From Rhizohabitans arisaemae (GTDB lineage: Bacteria; Actinomycetota; Actinomycetes; Streptosporangiales; Streptosporangiaceae): a stretch of DNA of 64,000 nt. Shown piece after piece: positions 24,042-31,893 of this stretch. Each line of letters starts with the position of its first letter. The first letter of the stretch is position 1. The notes beneath the pieces were generated by a model that was not told the origin of the DNA, searched no databases, and was given only the letters and a program-made list of their open reading frames with translations. The stretch covers positions 434,001-498,000 of the forward strand of contig NZ_BLRH01000029.1 of the NCBI RefSeq assembly GCF_025996515.1. Reading direction: 5' to 3'. A program made the translations under genes and the position numbers.

Positions 24042-26071
24042 CGGGCCGCTCCCGGCCGGGCGGGCAGGACTGCGTGGACTCGGGTTCCGCCGCCGTCACG
24101 GGAGGTGACCTTGCAGTGGCCGCCGAGCTCCTCGGCACGCTCGCGCATGCCCACCAGACCCACCCCCACAAGGGCTCCGGGCCGGACCCCTCGCCCGTCG
24201 TCCGACACCTCGACCTCCAGTCCGTCCTCGGACCCGGTCAACCGGATCTCGCAGGTGGCGGCGTCCGCGTGCCGGGTCACGTTGACCAGAGCCTCGCAGA
24301 CGATCCGGTAGGCCGCCACCTCGGTCGCGGCCGGAAGTGCGGTCAGGTCTCCCCGCGCGTGGACTTGTACGGCGAAGGCGCCGTCCTGGAATCGGGCCGC
24401 CTCGTGCCGTACCGCCTCCACCAGGCCGAACTGGTCGAGCGCCGGCGGGCGCAGGTCGTGGACGAGGCGTCGGACGTCGCCGACGACCGCCACCAGGTCG
24501 CCCTTGACCTCGTCCAGCGTCTTCCGGGCCGCTTCGACGTCGCGGGCGGCCAGGTTGCGGGCGGCCTCGACCTTGAGCGCGACGGCGGCGAGGGTGGGGC
24601 CGAGCCCGTCGTGGAGATCCCTGCGGAGCCTGCGGCGTTCCTCCGCCACCCCGGTGACCAGGCGTTCCCGGCTCTGCTGAAGCTCTTCGGTCAACGCCGT
24701 GGCCCGGGCGGCCGCCGCGGCCTGTCGTACGACGTCCGCGAGGAGCCACTGGTCGGACTCGGTCACCAAGGCGCCGGTCCGGGGGACCAGGGCGAGCCGC
24801 CCGATCGTGACGCCGCGGTAGGCGAACGGAAGGATGATCGCGTCGTCGCGCGGCGAGCCGTGCTCGACCACCAGGGTCCGGCCGTCGGTACGGTCGAGTT
24901 CGACCCGGACGTACGGGGAGTGAAAGGACGTCGCCACCGCTTTGGCGACTTCCAGCAGCAGCGCTTCGGGCCCCACGGAATCCTCCAGCCGCCGGGCGAG
25001 CGCCGCGACCACGTCGTACGGGTCGCCCCGCCCGGTGATGACGCGTCGCACCCATCGGCGGGCGCGGGCGCGCAGCGGCGCGTACACCACGGCGACCAGG
25101 GCGGCGGCGAGTACGGCCGCGACCGGCTCGTCGATGAGCGCGCCCAAACCGACGAAGACGGGGACGTCGATCGCGATGATCGTTATCGCGAGGCCGCCGT
25201 ACAGCAGGGTCCAGCTGAGCACCGGATCGATGTCGTACAGCCGGTAGCGGCCCACCGCCACCAGCACGGCCGCGGCGATCGCCACCTGGGAGACGACGAA
25301 CGTGAGGTCCCGCGGCAGGCCGTCGACGACGATCGGCGCCAGGATCAGGACCCCGTTCAGCAGGGCCGCGAGCAGCATCCAGCGAAGCTGTGCCCGGCGC
25401 GCCCCGGAGGATCCGCGGAACCGGTGGACGAACGACGCCACGGGGACCGGCAGGCTGAGCAGGATCAACGCCGGTGCGGCCGGGAGGAGGACGTGCCAGA
25501 CCCCGTCGGGGACGGGGAGGGACGTGAGGTCCAGCCCCGGCCACGACCGTCCTGGCGACTGGATTCGCCAGGGGATCGTCATGAAGATCAGGACCGCCAG
25601 GGCGCCGGCGCCGAGCGAGAGTCCGGCGGCCCACCTCCAGCGGGGGGAGGGGAGCCGTCCGTCGGGGAAGAACAGCAGGACGAGCGGTGTGACCAGGATC
25701 AGCAGTGGTCCCAGCCGCCCACCGGCGTACACGGCGAGCGGAGTCAGCGGCAGGGTTCCGCCGTGCCGGGTCAGGGACAGGACCGCGTACGCGCCGGCGA
25801 GGCCGTTGACGCACGCCGTCACCCCGCCGGCGAGCAGCAGCCAGGTCAGGGGATGGCGGGGCAGGCGCATGCCCAGTACCCCCCCGGCGAGCGCGAAGGC
25901 CACGCCGGGGACCGTCGAGCCCCACACGGCCCAGTCGAGCGGCTCCGGCCGGGTTACGGGACCGGTCGCGAGCTCGGCCCACACGCCTAGCCCGGCGGCG
26001 ACCACGCACAGGGTCGCGAGAGCCGCCGCAGCCGTCGCCAGGTGATGGCGCGTGCCGAAAAGGGGGGACAT
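24038..26071 (-). CDS. Sensor histidine kinase, NarL-partner (HisKA_3) type
   Basis: About 677 residues from the ATG at 26071 (longer forms from 26107 or 26248 are possible). The first half is a membrane sensor with many TM segments (LATAAAALATLCVVAAGLGVW, WAVWGSTVPGVAFALAGGVLG, plus several more). A GAF-like region follows (DDAIILPFAYRGVTIGRLALVPR). The HisKA_3 dimerisation domain is EERRRLRRDLHDGLGPTLAAVALK, with the phospho-His near residue 480, and the HATPase domain ends the protein (VSDDGRGVRPGALVGVGLVGMRERAEELGG split over two motifs). It is coupled by a 4-bp overlap to the response regulator. The signal is unknown. Confidence 0.9.
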   Translation of the reverse strand: MSPLFGTRHHLATAAAALATLCVVAAGLGVWAELATGPVTRPEPLDWAVWGSTVPGVAFALAGGVLGMRLPRHPLTWLLLAGGVTACVNGLAGAYAVLSLTRHGGTLPLTPLAVYAGGRLGPLLILVTPLVLLFFPDGRLPSPRWRWAAGLSLGAGALAVLIFMTIPWRIQSPGRSWPGLDLTSLPVPDGVWHVLLPAAPALILLSLPVPVASFVHRFRGSSGARRAQLRWMLLAALLNGVLILAPIVVDGLPRDLTFVVSQVAIAAAVLVAVGRYRLYDIDPVLSWTLLYGGLAITIIAIDVPVFVGLGALIDEPVAAVLAAALVAVVYAPLRARARRWVRRVITGRGDPYDVVAALARRLEDSVGPEALLLEVAKAVATSFHSPYVRVELDRTDGRTLVVEHGSPRDDAIILPFAYRGVTIGRLALVPRTGALVTESDQWLLADVVRQAAAAARATALTEELQQSRERLVTGVAEERRRLRRDLHDGLGPTLAAVALKVEAARNLAARDVEAARKTLDEVKGDLVAVVGDVRRLVHDLRPPALDQFGLVEAVRHEAARFQDGAFAVQVHARGDLTALPAATEVAAYRIVCEALVNVTRHADAATCEIRLTGSEDGLEVEVSDDGRGVRPGALVGVGLVGMRERAEELGGHCKVTSRDGGGTRVHAVLPARPGAAR

Positions 26072-26259
26072 GGTGGCCAGGGTGCCATATGTCCGGCTTG
26101 GTGGCATGGGAGTGGTGTCCCGGTTCGAGGGGACCTCGGTCCCGGACGAGGCCGGGCAGGTGGGGACCGCCGAGGTGGCCACGCTCCCTGGCCGCCTGGG
26201 GCGGGGCGCGGAGACATTGGTGGCTCCGGAGACAGGCTCCGGAGACAAAGGAGGAAACC

Positions 26260-26877
26260 ATGTCCGTTTACACGCGGCGGAGCAACGTCAACCCGGATGA
26301 GCCGCTCGGGCACCCGGTGACCGTGCGGCCGCAGTCGATCCGTACGGCCGGTGTGCTGCTGGCGGTCGGCGCCACGGCCTGGGCGGCCGGAACGGTCATC
26401 GTGGGCGAGAAGATCAAAGAGGGCATCCAGACGCTTGACACCGTCACCGGGATGATGTTCATGACGGGGATCTTCGCTTTCGTCTGGACGGTGTTCGTCA
26501 CCCGGGGGACGGGCGATCGGCTGGGCCGCGTGATCCCGGCCGGACTGCTCATCGTGGCTCCCTGCGCGTTTCTGCTGAACCTGTTCTCCTTCGGTTATGC
26601 GACCCACGACGAGTTCCCGCTCCCGTTGATGATCCTCGACGTCTCCTGGCCGCTCGGTATGGCCGGCATGCTGGTCCAGGGGATCGCCGTCGCGGTGGTC
26701 GGCCGCTATCGGGGATGGCTGCGCTGGCTGCCGTTGCTGGGCGGACTGTGGTTCCCCGTATCGATGGTGTCCGACATTCTCGGTGGTTCGAATGTATCGA
26801 TTTATGTCAGTGCTGCCTGGCTGCTCCTGACCTATGTCCAGATCGGAATCCGGCTCGCCGTCCGGCCGAGTCTGTGA
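26260..26877 (+). CDS. Multi-pass membrane protein, unknown function
   Basis: 205 residues starting MSVYTRRSNVNPDE with a near-ideal GGAGG site at 26250. Six hydrophobic segments are visible (AGVLLAVGATAWAAGTVIV, MMFMTGIFAFVWTVFV, VIPAGLLIVAPCAFLLNLF, MAGMLVQGIAVAVVG, WLPLLGGLWFPVSMV, YVSAAWLLLTYVQIGIRL). No conserved family is recognised. It is divergent from the adjacent sensor kinase, about 190 bp away, so it is a candidate target of that two-component system. Confidence 0.6.
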   Translation: MSVYTRRSNVNPDEPLGHPVTVRPQSIRTAGVLLAVGATAWAAGTVIVGEKIKEGIQTLDTVTGMMFMTGIFAFVWTVFVTRGTGDRLGRVIPAGLLIVAPCAFLLNLFSFGYATHDEFPLPLMILDVSWPLGMAGMLVQGIAVAVVGRYRGWLRWLPLLGGLWFPVSMVSDILGGSNVSIYVSAAWLLLTYVQIGIRLAVRPSL

Positions 26878-28293
26878 CCTGCCGTCCGCCGGGGGTCGGC
26901 TCAGCCCGTCCGAGGGTTGGAGGATCATGGGTGGGCTGAGCGCCGACGCTCCTGAATTAAATATAAAATTACTCTCTGTATAACAATATTCTCTGGTATG
27001 GCAGAGTAAGAGATGTTTAGGGGGAGTTGCGATGGGGAACCAGTGGTGTTCGGCTTTATGGTGAGTGATCCGGGGTTATCCTTCACCCTCATGTCAGGGA
27101 TGATCGGGCCCGTGTCCGGTGGCCCGCCGGTCAATCCAGGCTCCTCGTGGGTGGCTTAGGGACTGTTTGTCAAAAAGTTATCATTTTGTGATAGTTGTCG
27201 ATGGGGCGTCTGGCCTGCGATGAAGTGAAAGGACTGATCTTTCCCGGATGCGCTCCCGTTCGGGGGGCGGCGGTGCGCCCGGGTGGTTTGGCTGCCGAGG
27301 CGGGCGTGTGAAGTGGCACGGGGTTTCCGTGGACCGGTTATAGGGAGACATCGGAGGTGGCTTTCTTCGGTTATGGCGACGTGGGCTGCTAATAGGTTTC
27401 CATCGATGTTTCGGCAGGTTTCCCCTGGGGAGGGGATGGGATTCTTTGAATATGGCCGGGCGGATCCTGTGATTATTCCGAGACGGAGTTCTGCGGTCGG
27501 TTGTGTTGAACTCCCGCCGAAATTCGCCCGCGATCTTGGAAATGCGCCACAGCCGGAGGAGACGCCGTGACGACCGTCTTCCGACTCGGAATGCGAGCTC
27601 GGTTCGCCGACGTTCGGGCGCGTTCGGCGCCGGTACCCGCGGTACGGCGAATGAATGTGGTCCCGGCAGGTCAGCGGGGTGGACGGGGGTGTGGTTCCGG
27701 AGCGGGCAAATGCCGGGCGCAGGGGAGCCGAGAGGCCGATCTTCAATGGACCGGAGACGCGTCCCGGCATTGTCCGTCCATTCGAGCGGCAATACGACAG
27801 GGTTTGGCGCCGGGGGCCGTCGTGGACTCGGCGGGCATGGCTGAGATGATTCGCCGCCGGATCGGATTCGCCGCCGGATCCGGTTCAATCGAGCGGAAGG
27901 AGCTGCATTAGTAAAGTGACGGTTGACACAAACGGCTCGTGCCGTGGCCGACTACGCGTTGTAGTGATCATGAATTGATCCGGACCGTCGTACCCGCCCC
28001 CGGGTCCGGGTGGATTCACCCGATGGGGCGGCGCTTTCCGGGGCCTGGCGCGCCCGCTCGGAGCCCGGGCGAGCTCGGTCGGCGGGGGCACATCCTTCGG
28101 CACCGTTCCACCTCGTGATGGTGTTGAATAGGCCGAGGTTGTAGTCGAAGTTCGTGTACGTGCTTTCAGCGCCTGCGAAGTTCCGACAGCGGGCGTATGC
28201 CGTACGAGAACGCTTGTGCCTTCGGAGGGCGACGGTCGCAGCAACCCGGGGTCATGTCCGTGGCCTCGGAAATCGCCTGACAAGGGAGAGCAC
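26878..28293. other. 1.4-kb gene-poor region, partly AT-rich
   Basis: No recognised gene. The segment 26955-27010 is strikingly AT-rich (for example TTAAATATAAAATTAC) against the surrounding GC-rich DNA. 27166-27200 contains another AT-rich dyad (TATCA-TTTTG-TGATA). From 27915 the DNA returns to normal and presumably forms the long leader of the cold-shock gene. The region may be a decayed insertion. One low-confidence open frame is listed separately. Confidence 0.5.
27567..27911 (+). CDS. Doubtful hypothetical ORF with a good ribosome site
   Basis: 114 codons from a GTG at 27567, which has GGAGGAG seven bases upstream and overlaps the stop of a preceding open frame (27283-27570) in a GTGA arrangement. 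The product (TTVFRLGMRARFADVRARSA at the start, then a Gly/Arg-rich body) has no recognisable domain. Both frames may be chance in a decayed region, but the start context is better than random. Confidence 0.2.
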   Translation: MTTVFRLGMRARFADVRARSAPVPAVRRMNVVPAGQRGGRGCGSGAGKCRAQGSREADLQWTGDASRHCPSIRAAIRQGLAPGAVVDSAGMAEMIRRRIGFAAGSGSIERKELH

Positions 28294-28497
28294 ATGGCTC
28301 AGGGCACCGTGAAGTGGTTCAACGCCGAGAAGGGGTTCGGCTTCATCGCCCCCGACGACGGCAGCGCCGATGTCTTCGTTCACTTCTCCGCCATTCAGAC
28401 GAACGGCTACCGCACGCTCGACGAGAACCAGCGTGTCGAGTTCACCGCCGGTCGTGGGGAGAAGGGTCCGCAGGCGGAGCAGGTTCGCCCGCTCTGA
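28294..28497 (+). CDS. Cold-shock protein (CspA family)
   Basis: 67 residues, a single OB-fold RNA/DNA chaperone that melts secondary structure in m[23 protein letters not shown] includes the RNP1 motif (KGFGFI) and DVFVHFSAI the RNP2 motif. AGGGAG lies just before the ATG. The likely long leader and the strong downstream hairpin are typical of csp genes, many of which are autoregulated through their leaders. Confidence 0.96.
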   Translation: MAQGTVKWFNAEKGFGFIAPDDGSADVFVHFSAIQTNGYRTLDENQRVEFTAGRGEKGPQAEQVRPL

Positions 28498-28538
28498 TCG
28501 CGTCGCGTAGCGTAATCGCCGATCACGCCTGATCGCAC

Positions 28539-28588
28539 GATCCTTGTGTCTCGCGGCAGTCCGGACTGTTGCGAGACACAAAAGGATC
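28539..28588 (+). terminator. Terminator after the cold-shock gene
   Basis: GATCCTTGTGTCTCGC (28539-28554) pairs with the segment 28571-28588 (GCGAGACAC, then AAAAGGATC) to form a 16-bp stem interrupted by a two-A bulge, with a 16-base loop. It lies 42 bp after the csp stop. Confidence 0.75.
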
Positions 28589-28625
28589 TTGCTGAGGCCG
28601 GGCAAAACGTCTAGCATGACCGCTT

Positions 28626-29255
28626 GTGTCAGGATGGCGGGCTGAGCCGTACCGGTCGGGAAACGACCGCTACGAGGACTCGACGCCCGCGACGGACTCC
28701 GAGGGTGCGGTTCTACCGCCGTCGATCTTCGTCGGCACCGAACGGGAGATCCCGGAGCGGCTGAACTTTCGGAAGAGCCCCCGGCGTACCAGGCTGTGGC
28801 AGGCTCTGGCCGGAGTCGGGGTGATCGCCCTGGCGGTGACCGGGGTGACGTTCGGGCTGGCCGCGCAGAGTGAACCGGAGACGGATCCGCCGGACATCCG
28901 GTCCCAGAATCCGGTGCCGGCCTCGGTGCAGGTTCCCGAGCCCAGCCGGCCGGTACTGCCGCCACCGCCCCCAGCGACCACCGGGTTGCCGAGCGACGCA
29001 CCCGCGTTGCCGCCGCCCCCTTCGTCGTCGCCGGAGACGGCACCCTCGGTCAAGCCACCGCGGAACCCGCCACCGCCTCGCCCGGTCCCCACGGTGAAAC
29101 CGACGGTCCGATCGACGCAGCCACCCAGAAAGCCGGTCAAGACCCCGCAGCCGGACTTGCCTTCGGAACGGCCGCCGCCGCCCAGCTCAAAGCCGGAGCC
29201 GACCGATCCGCCCGCCACGGAACCGACGACGGTCCTTCCGCCACCGCCTCGCTGA
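28626..29255 (+). CDS. Proline-rich single-pass membrane protein
   Basis: 209 residues from a GTG. The cytoplasmic part (about 58 residues) ends in a basic stretch (RKSPRRTRLWQ). One TM helix follows (ALAGVGVIALAVTGVTFGLAA), and the outside is a 130-residue Pro/Ser/Thr-rich region dominated by PPPP runs. Such tails span or contact the cell wall. No catalytic domain or sortase signal is visible, and no family is recognised. Confidence 0.6.
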   Translation: MSGWRAEPYRSGNDRYEDSTPATDSEGAVLPPSIFVGTEREIPERLNFRKSPRRTRLWQALAGVGVIALAVTGVTFGLAAQSEPETDPPDIRSQNPVPASVQVPEPSRPVLPPPPPATTGLPSDAPALPPPPSSSPETAPSVKPPRNPPPPRPVPTVKPTVRSTQPPRKPVKTPQPDLPSERPPPPSSKPEPTDPPATEPTTVLPPPPR

Positions 29256-29263
29256 CCTGCGCC

Positions 29264-30604
29264 TCACCCCATCCCGACGTACTGCCGGGGGAGTAGCGCC
29301 CGGGTGCGCAGCGCGGTCAACGCCGCCGTCTGGCCGACCGCGGTGAGCCGGATGGGGGAGTCCCAGCGGTCGCGGGGGGCGACAAGCCGGAATATCTCCA
29401 GTCGGCGTTCTAGCTCATTGAGGCCCCAGCGGACCTCGCCGACGTCGACACCACCGGACTGGCCGGTACGCCAGCCCTCTCCCGCCAGGGCCTCGGCCAC
29501 CGTGACCGCGAGTTCCCCGCGGTCCAGGGTCGCGCCGTCGGCCAGCACCATGAGCGAGATCTCCCGGACCGAGACGTCGAAGTCCTGCTCGTCCGGGCGT
29601 TGGGCGATGAGCGCCGAGGACGCGGCCTGCCAGAGCAGGTCGGGGTCGGAGAGCAGGGCGCGACCCGTGCCGGTGATGAGGAGTGCCCGGCCGGTACGGC
29701 GCAGCGCGCGCATCTCATGCTGGGCGAGCTCGCGGAGGGCCTGCAGCGGACTGAGATCGTTCTCGCACCTGGGGGTGCCCAGACATCGGGACTCCCAGCC
29801 GAACCGGTTAAACGCCTCCACCACGAGGGCGCGGGCGATGAAGTGCTTCTGGGTGAGCGGAACCCCGGTGTCGGCGTGTTCCAGGAGCCAGCGGAGCGGT
29901 TCGAGGGAGTGGCCGGCCGCGTCCGGGACGGGGATCGCCGCGTGGAGCCGTACCTCGAACGGCTGGGCGAGCCGGCGCCGGGGCTGGCCCCGTCCCAGGG
30001 CCCAGCGGTTGAGCCGCTCCCCGTGGATCCGCTGGAGCCAGGAGTCCCCGCCGAGCTCGTTCCGGGGCGTGGTGAGCCATCTGTTGATCAGTGCGTTGCG
30101 CCTGCTGCGCCAGGTCCGGCTGGAGGGGGCGAGCTCTCCGGACACGATGGCGAGCTCCAGCGCCGCGGCGCAGGCGTCGTGCGCGCCGACCTCCTCGGGG
30201 CCCATGATCGCGCTCCACGTCAGCTCCGGCATGTCCGGAGGGAGCAGCCCCGTCGTCTCCATGGCGCGTTGATAGGCGGTGACCCCCGCGTCGTCGCCAT
30301 CCCGATCGTAGGTACGGAGGATCTGCGTGGTCGTCGGGGAGACACACAGCGCGGCGTATCTCTCCAGTCCACCGAGGGTCAGCAGGCGGCTGAGGGCCCA
30401 CGCGGCCGAGATCCGCTCTTCGACCGACCCCGCCCACTTCAGGGGAAGGGCGTACCAGAGGAACTCGCAGATACTCAGCTGGGTGATGGTCTCCAGGCCC
30501 TCGCCGCCCGTGAGCCAGTCGACGGCGTCCCGGGCGTCGTCGACCGCGTCCGGATCCGTTGTCTCCAGTTCGGCTAGGAGCGCGGCCACATCGGGTGCAG
30601 GCAT
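29264..30604 (-). CDS. Conserved-looking hypothetical protein, 446 residues
   Basis: A soluble, largely helical protein with even coding composition across its length. Distinct segments are LTGGEGLETITQLSICEFLWYALPLKW (split here as TITQLSICEFLWYALPLKW), GEELAPSSRTW-like RSRRNALINRWL, PLTQKHFIARALVVEAF, LGTPRCENDLSPLQALREL and LNELERRLEIFRLVAP. No TM, signal peptide or catalytic motif is recognised. It stops 8 bp from the convergent proline-rich gene. It may be lineage-restricted. Confidence 0.65.
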   Translation of the reverse strand: MPAPDVAALLAELETTDPDAVDDARDAVDWLTGGEGLETITQLSICEFLWYALPLKWAGSVEERISAAWALSRLLTLGGLERYAALCVSPTTTQILRTYDRDGDDAGVTAYQRAMETTGLLPPDMPELTWSAIMGPEEVGAHDACAAALELAIVSGELAPSSRTWRSRRNALINRWLTTPRNELGGDSWLQRIHGERLNRWALGRGQPRRRLAQPFEVRLHAAIPVPDAAGHSLEPLRWLLEHADTGVPLTQKHFIARALVVEAFNRFGWESRCLGTPRCENDLSPLQALRELAQHEMRALRRTGRALLITGTGRALLSDPDLLWQAASSALIAQRPDEQDFDVSVREISLMVLADGATLDRGELAVTVAEALAGEGWRTGQSGGVDVGEVRWGLNELERRLEIFRLVAPRDRWDSPIRLTAVGQTAALTALRTRALLPRQYVGMG

Positions 30605-30649
30605 GATTCGCAGTCTGCCGCATGCATGGCCGATATGACGATCACTGAG

Positions 30650-31066
30650 CTAGAACGCGAAGACCGCGCCTGTCGCGCCACGCTTCACACACGGGTTCGC
30701 GAAGGTCTTGTCGTACTTCACGCGTCTGTCCTTCCAAAGCCCGACGGCGGTGACCGTCGTCGGGTTGTACTCCCGGGTACAGGCCCGTGATTTGGGGTCG
30801 CCCGGGAGTTTGGTGAAGTCGCCGCCCGCTTTGAGGATCTCCTCACATGCCTGCCGGCCCCGCGGATGGGTGCCGCCGAGCGGCCCGCACTGCAGGACGA
30901 CGACGTACCTCGGGGAATTGGCGGGGGCCATCTGCCCGACCTGGACGGTCAGGACGAACGCCCCGACGGGCGGGGGTTCCGGCGGGGCCGCGGCGGCCGC
31001 CGGGACGCTGACCGCGGTGAGCATGAGGAGTGTGCCGGCACCGAGTGCCTTGAGGTAAGTTCGCAT
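30650..31066 (-). CDS. Subtilisin-inhibitor-like (SSI) secreted protease inhibitor
   Basis: 138 residues with a signal peptide (MRTYLKALGAGTLLMLTAVS, cleavage near AAA). The mature part matches SSI inhibitors: GAFVLTVQVG, CGPLGGTHPRGRQACEEILKAGGDF, then ACTREYNPTTVTAVGLWKDRR and an FAF C-terminus. Four cysteines (60, 74, 96, 126) reproduce the two SSI disulfides; C96-C126 has exactly the SSI spacing. Aligning C-T-R-E-Y on the SSI reactive loop C-P-M-V-Y puts Arg98 at P1 and Glu99 at P1'. That predicts inhibition of trypsin-like rather than subtilisin-like proteases. Expression may be developmental, as in streptomycetes (inference). Confidence 0.88.
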   Translation of the reverse strand: MRTYLKALGAGTLLMLTAVSVPAAAAAPPEPPPVGAFVLTVQVGQMAPANSPRYVVVLQCGPLGGTHPRGRQACEEILKAGGDFTKLPGDPKSRACTREYNPTTVTAVGLWKDRRVKYDKTFANPCVKRGATGAVFAF

Positions 31067-31124
31067 AGGGATAACAATAAGTAATCGATCAAGCGCGACA
31101 GGTGATCCGGCTATTCTCCCGGGT

Positions 31125-31889
31125 ATGCGCCTCTTCATCGTCGACGCCTTCGCGGATCGGCCGTTCACCGGTAACCCGGCCGCCGTCTGCCTGCTTGACC
31201 GGGAGATCGACGACGGGCGGATGCAGGCGATCGCGGCTGAGATGAACCTCTCCGAGACCGCCTTCCTGCTGGGCGACCGGCTCCGCTGGTTCACCCCCAA
31301 GGCCGAGGTCGCCCTCTGCGGACACGCCACCCTGGCCACGGGGCACGTCCTCTTCGAGGAGGGCGTCGACGGTCGCGTCCGCTTCCAAACGCTGAGCGGC
31401 GGGCTCACCGTACGGCGGGGGGAGCACGGCTTGATCTCGATGGACTTTCCCGCGCTCCCGGTACGGGCGACGCCGGCCCCCGCCGGGCTCGCCGAGGCGC
31501 TCGGGGCCTCGATCACCTGGATGGGGACGAGCGAGTTCGATCTCCTCGTGGAGGTGGCGGACGAGGCGGCGGTCCGGGAGATCGCGCCGGATCTCGCCTT
31601 CATCGCGGGGCTGGACGCCCGGGGGGTCATCGTGACCGCCCCGGGTTCGGGGGAACACGACTTCGTGGCACGCTGCTTCTACCCCGCGCTCGGCATCCCC
31701 GAAGATCCGGTGACCGGATCGGCGCACTGTGCGACGGGTCCGTACTGGGCGGGCAGGCTGGGCCGGGACTCCTTGGTGGGCGCGCAGCTCTCGGCTCGGG
31801 GCGGGCGGGTCCACGTCACCGTGCGCGGTGACCGGGTCGGCTTGGCCGGGCGCGCGGTCACCGTGGTCAGCGGCGAGCTGCACGGGTGA
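31125..31889 (+). CDS. PhzF family isomerase
   Basis: 254 residues. The PhzF fold (diaminopimelate-epimerase-like) is shown by FIVDAFADRPFTGNPAAVC at the start and MNLSETAFLLG with the catalytic glutamate (E44). The remaining motifs are RWFTPKAEVALCGHATLATGHVLF (split at ALCGHATLA), GLDARGVIVTAPG and EDPVTGSAHCATGPYWAGRLG. Family members isomerise small acidic metabolites; the phenazine pathway is not present here, so the substrate is unknown. It is convergent with the pmt gene, four bases away. Confidence 0.88.
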   Translation: MRLFIVDAFADRPFTGNPAAVCLLDREIDDGRMQAIAAEMNLSETAFLLGDRLRWFTPKAEVALCGHATLATGHVLFEEGVDGRVRFQTLSGGLTVRRGEHGLISMDFPALPVRATPAPAGLAEALGASITWMGTSEFDLLVEVADEAAVREIAPDLAFIAGLDARGVIVTAPGSGEHDFVARCFYPALGIPEDPVTGSAHCATGPYWAGRLGRDSLVGAQLSARGGRVHVTVRGDRVGLAGRAVTVVSGELHG

Positions 31890-31893
31890 GGAG

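Noticed and set aside
23316-25990. Very long plus-strand open frames antisense to the two-component genes
   Set aside because: Composition is Arg/Gly/Asp-rich with no domains, as expected for the reverse frames of high-GC genes. The minus strand carries complete receiver, HTH and kinase motifs.
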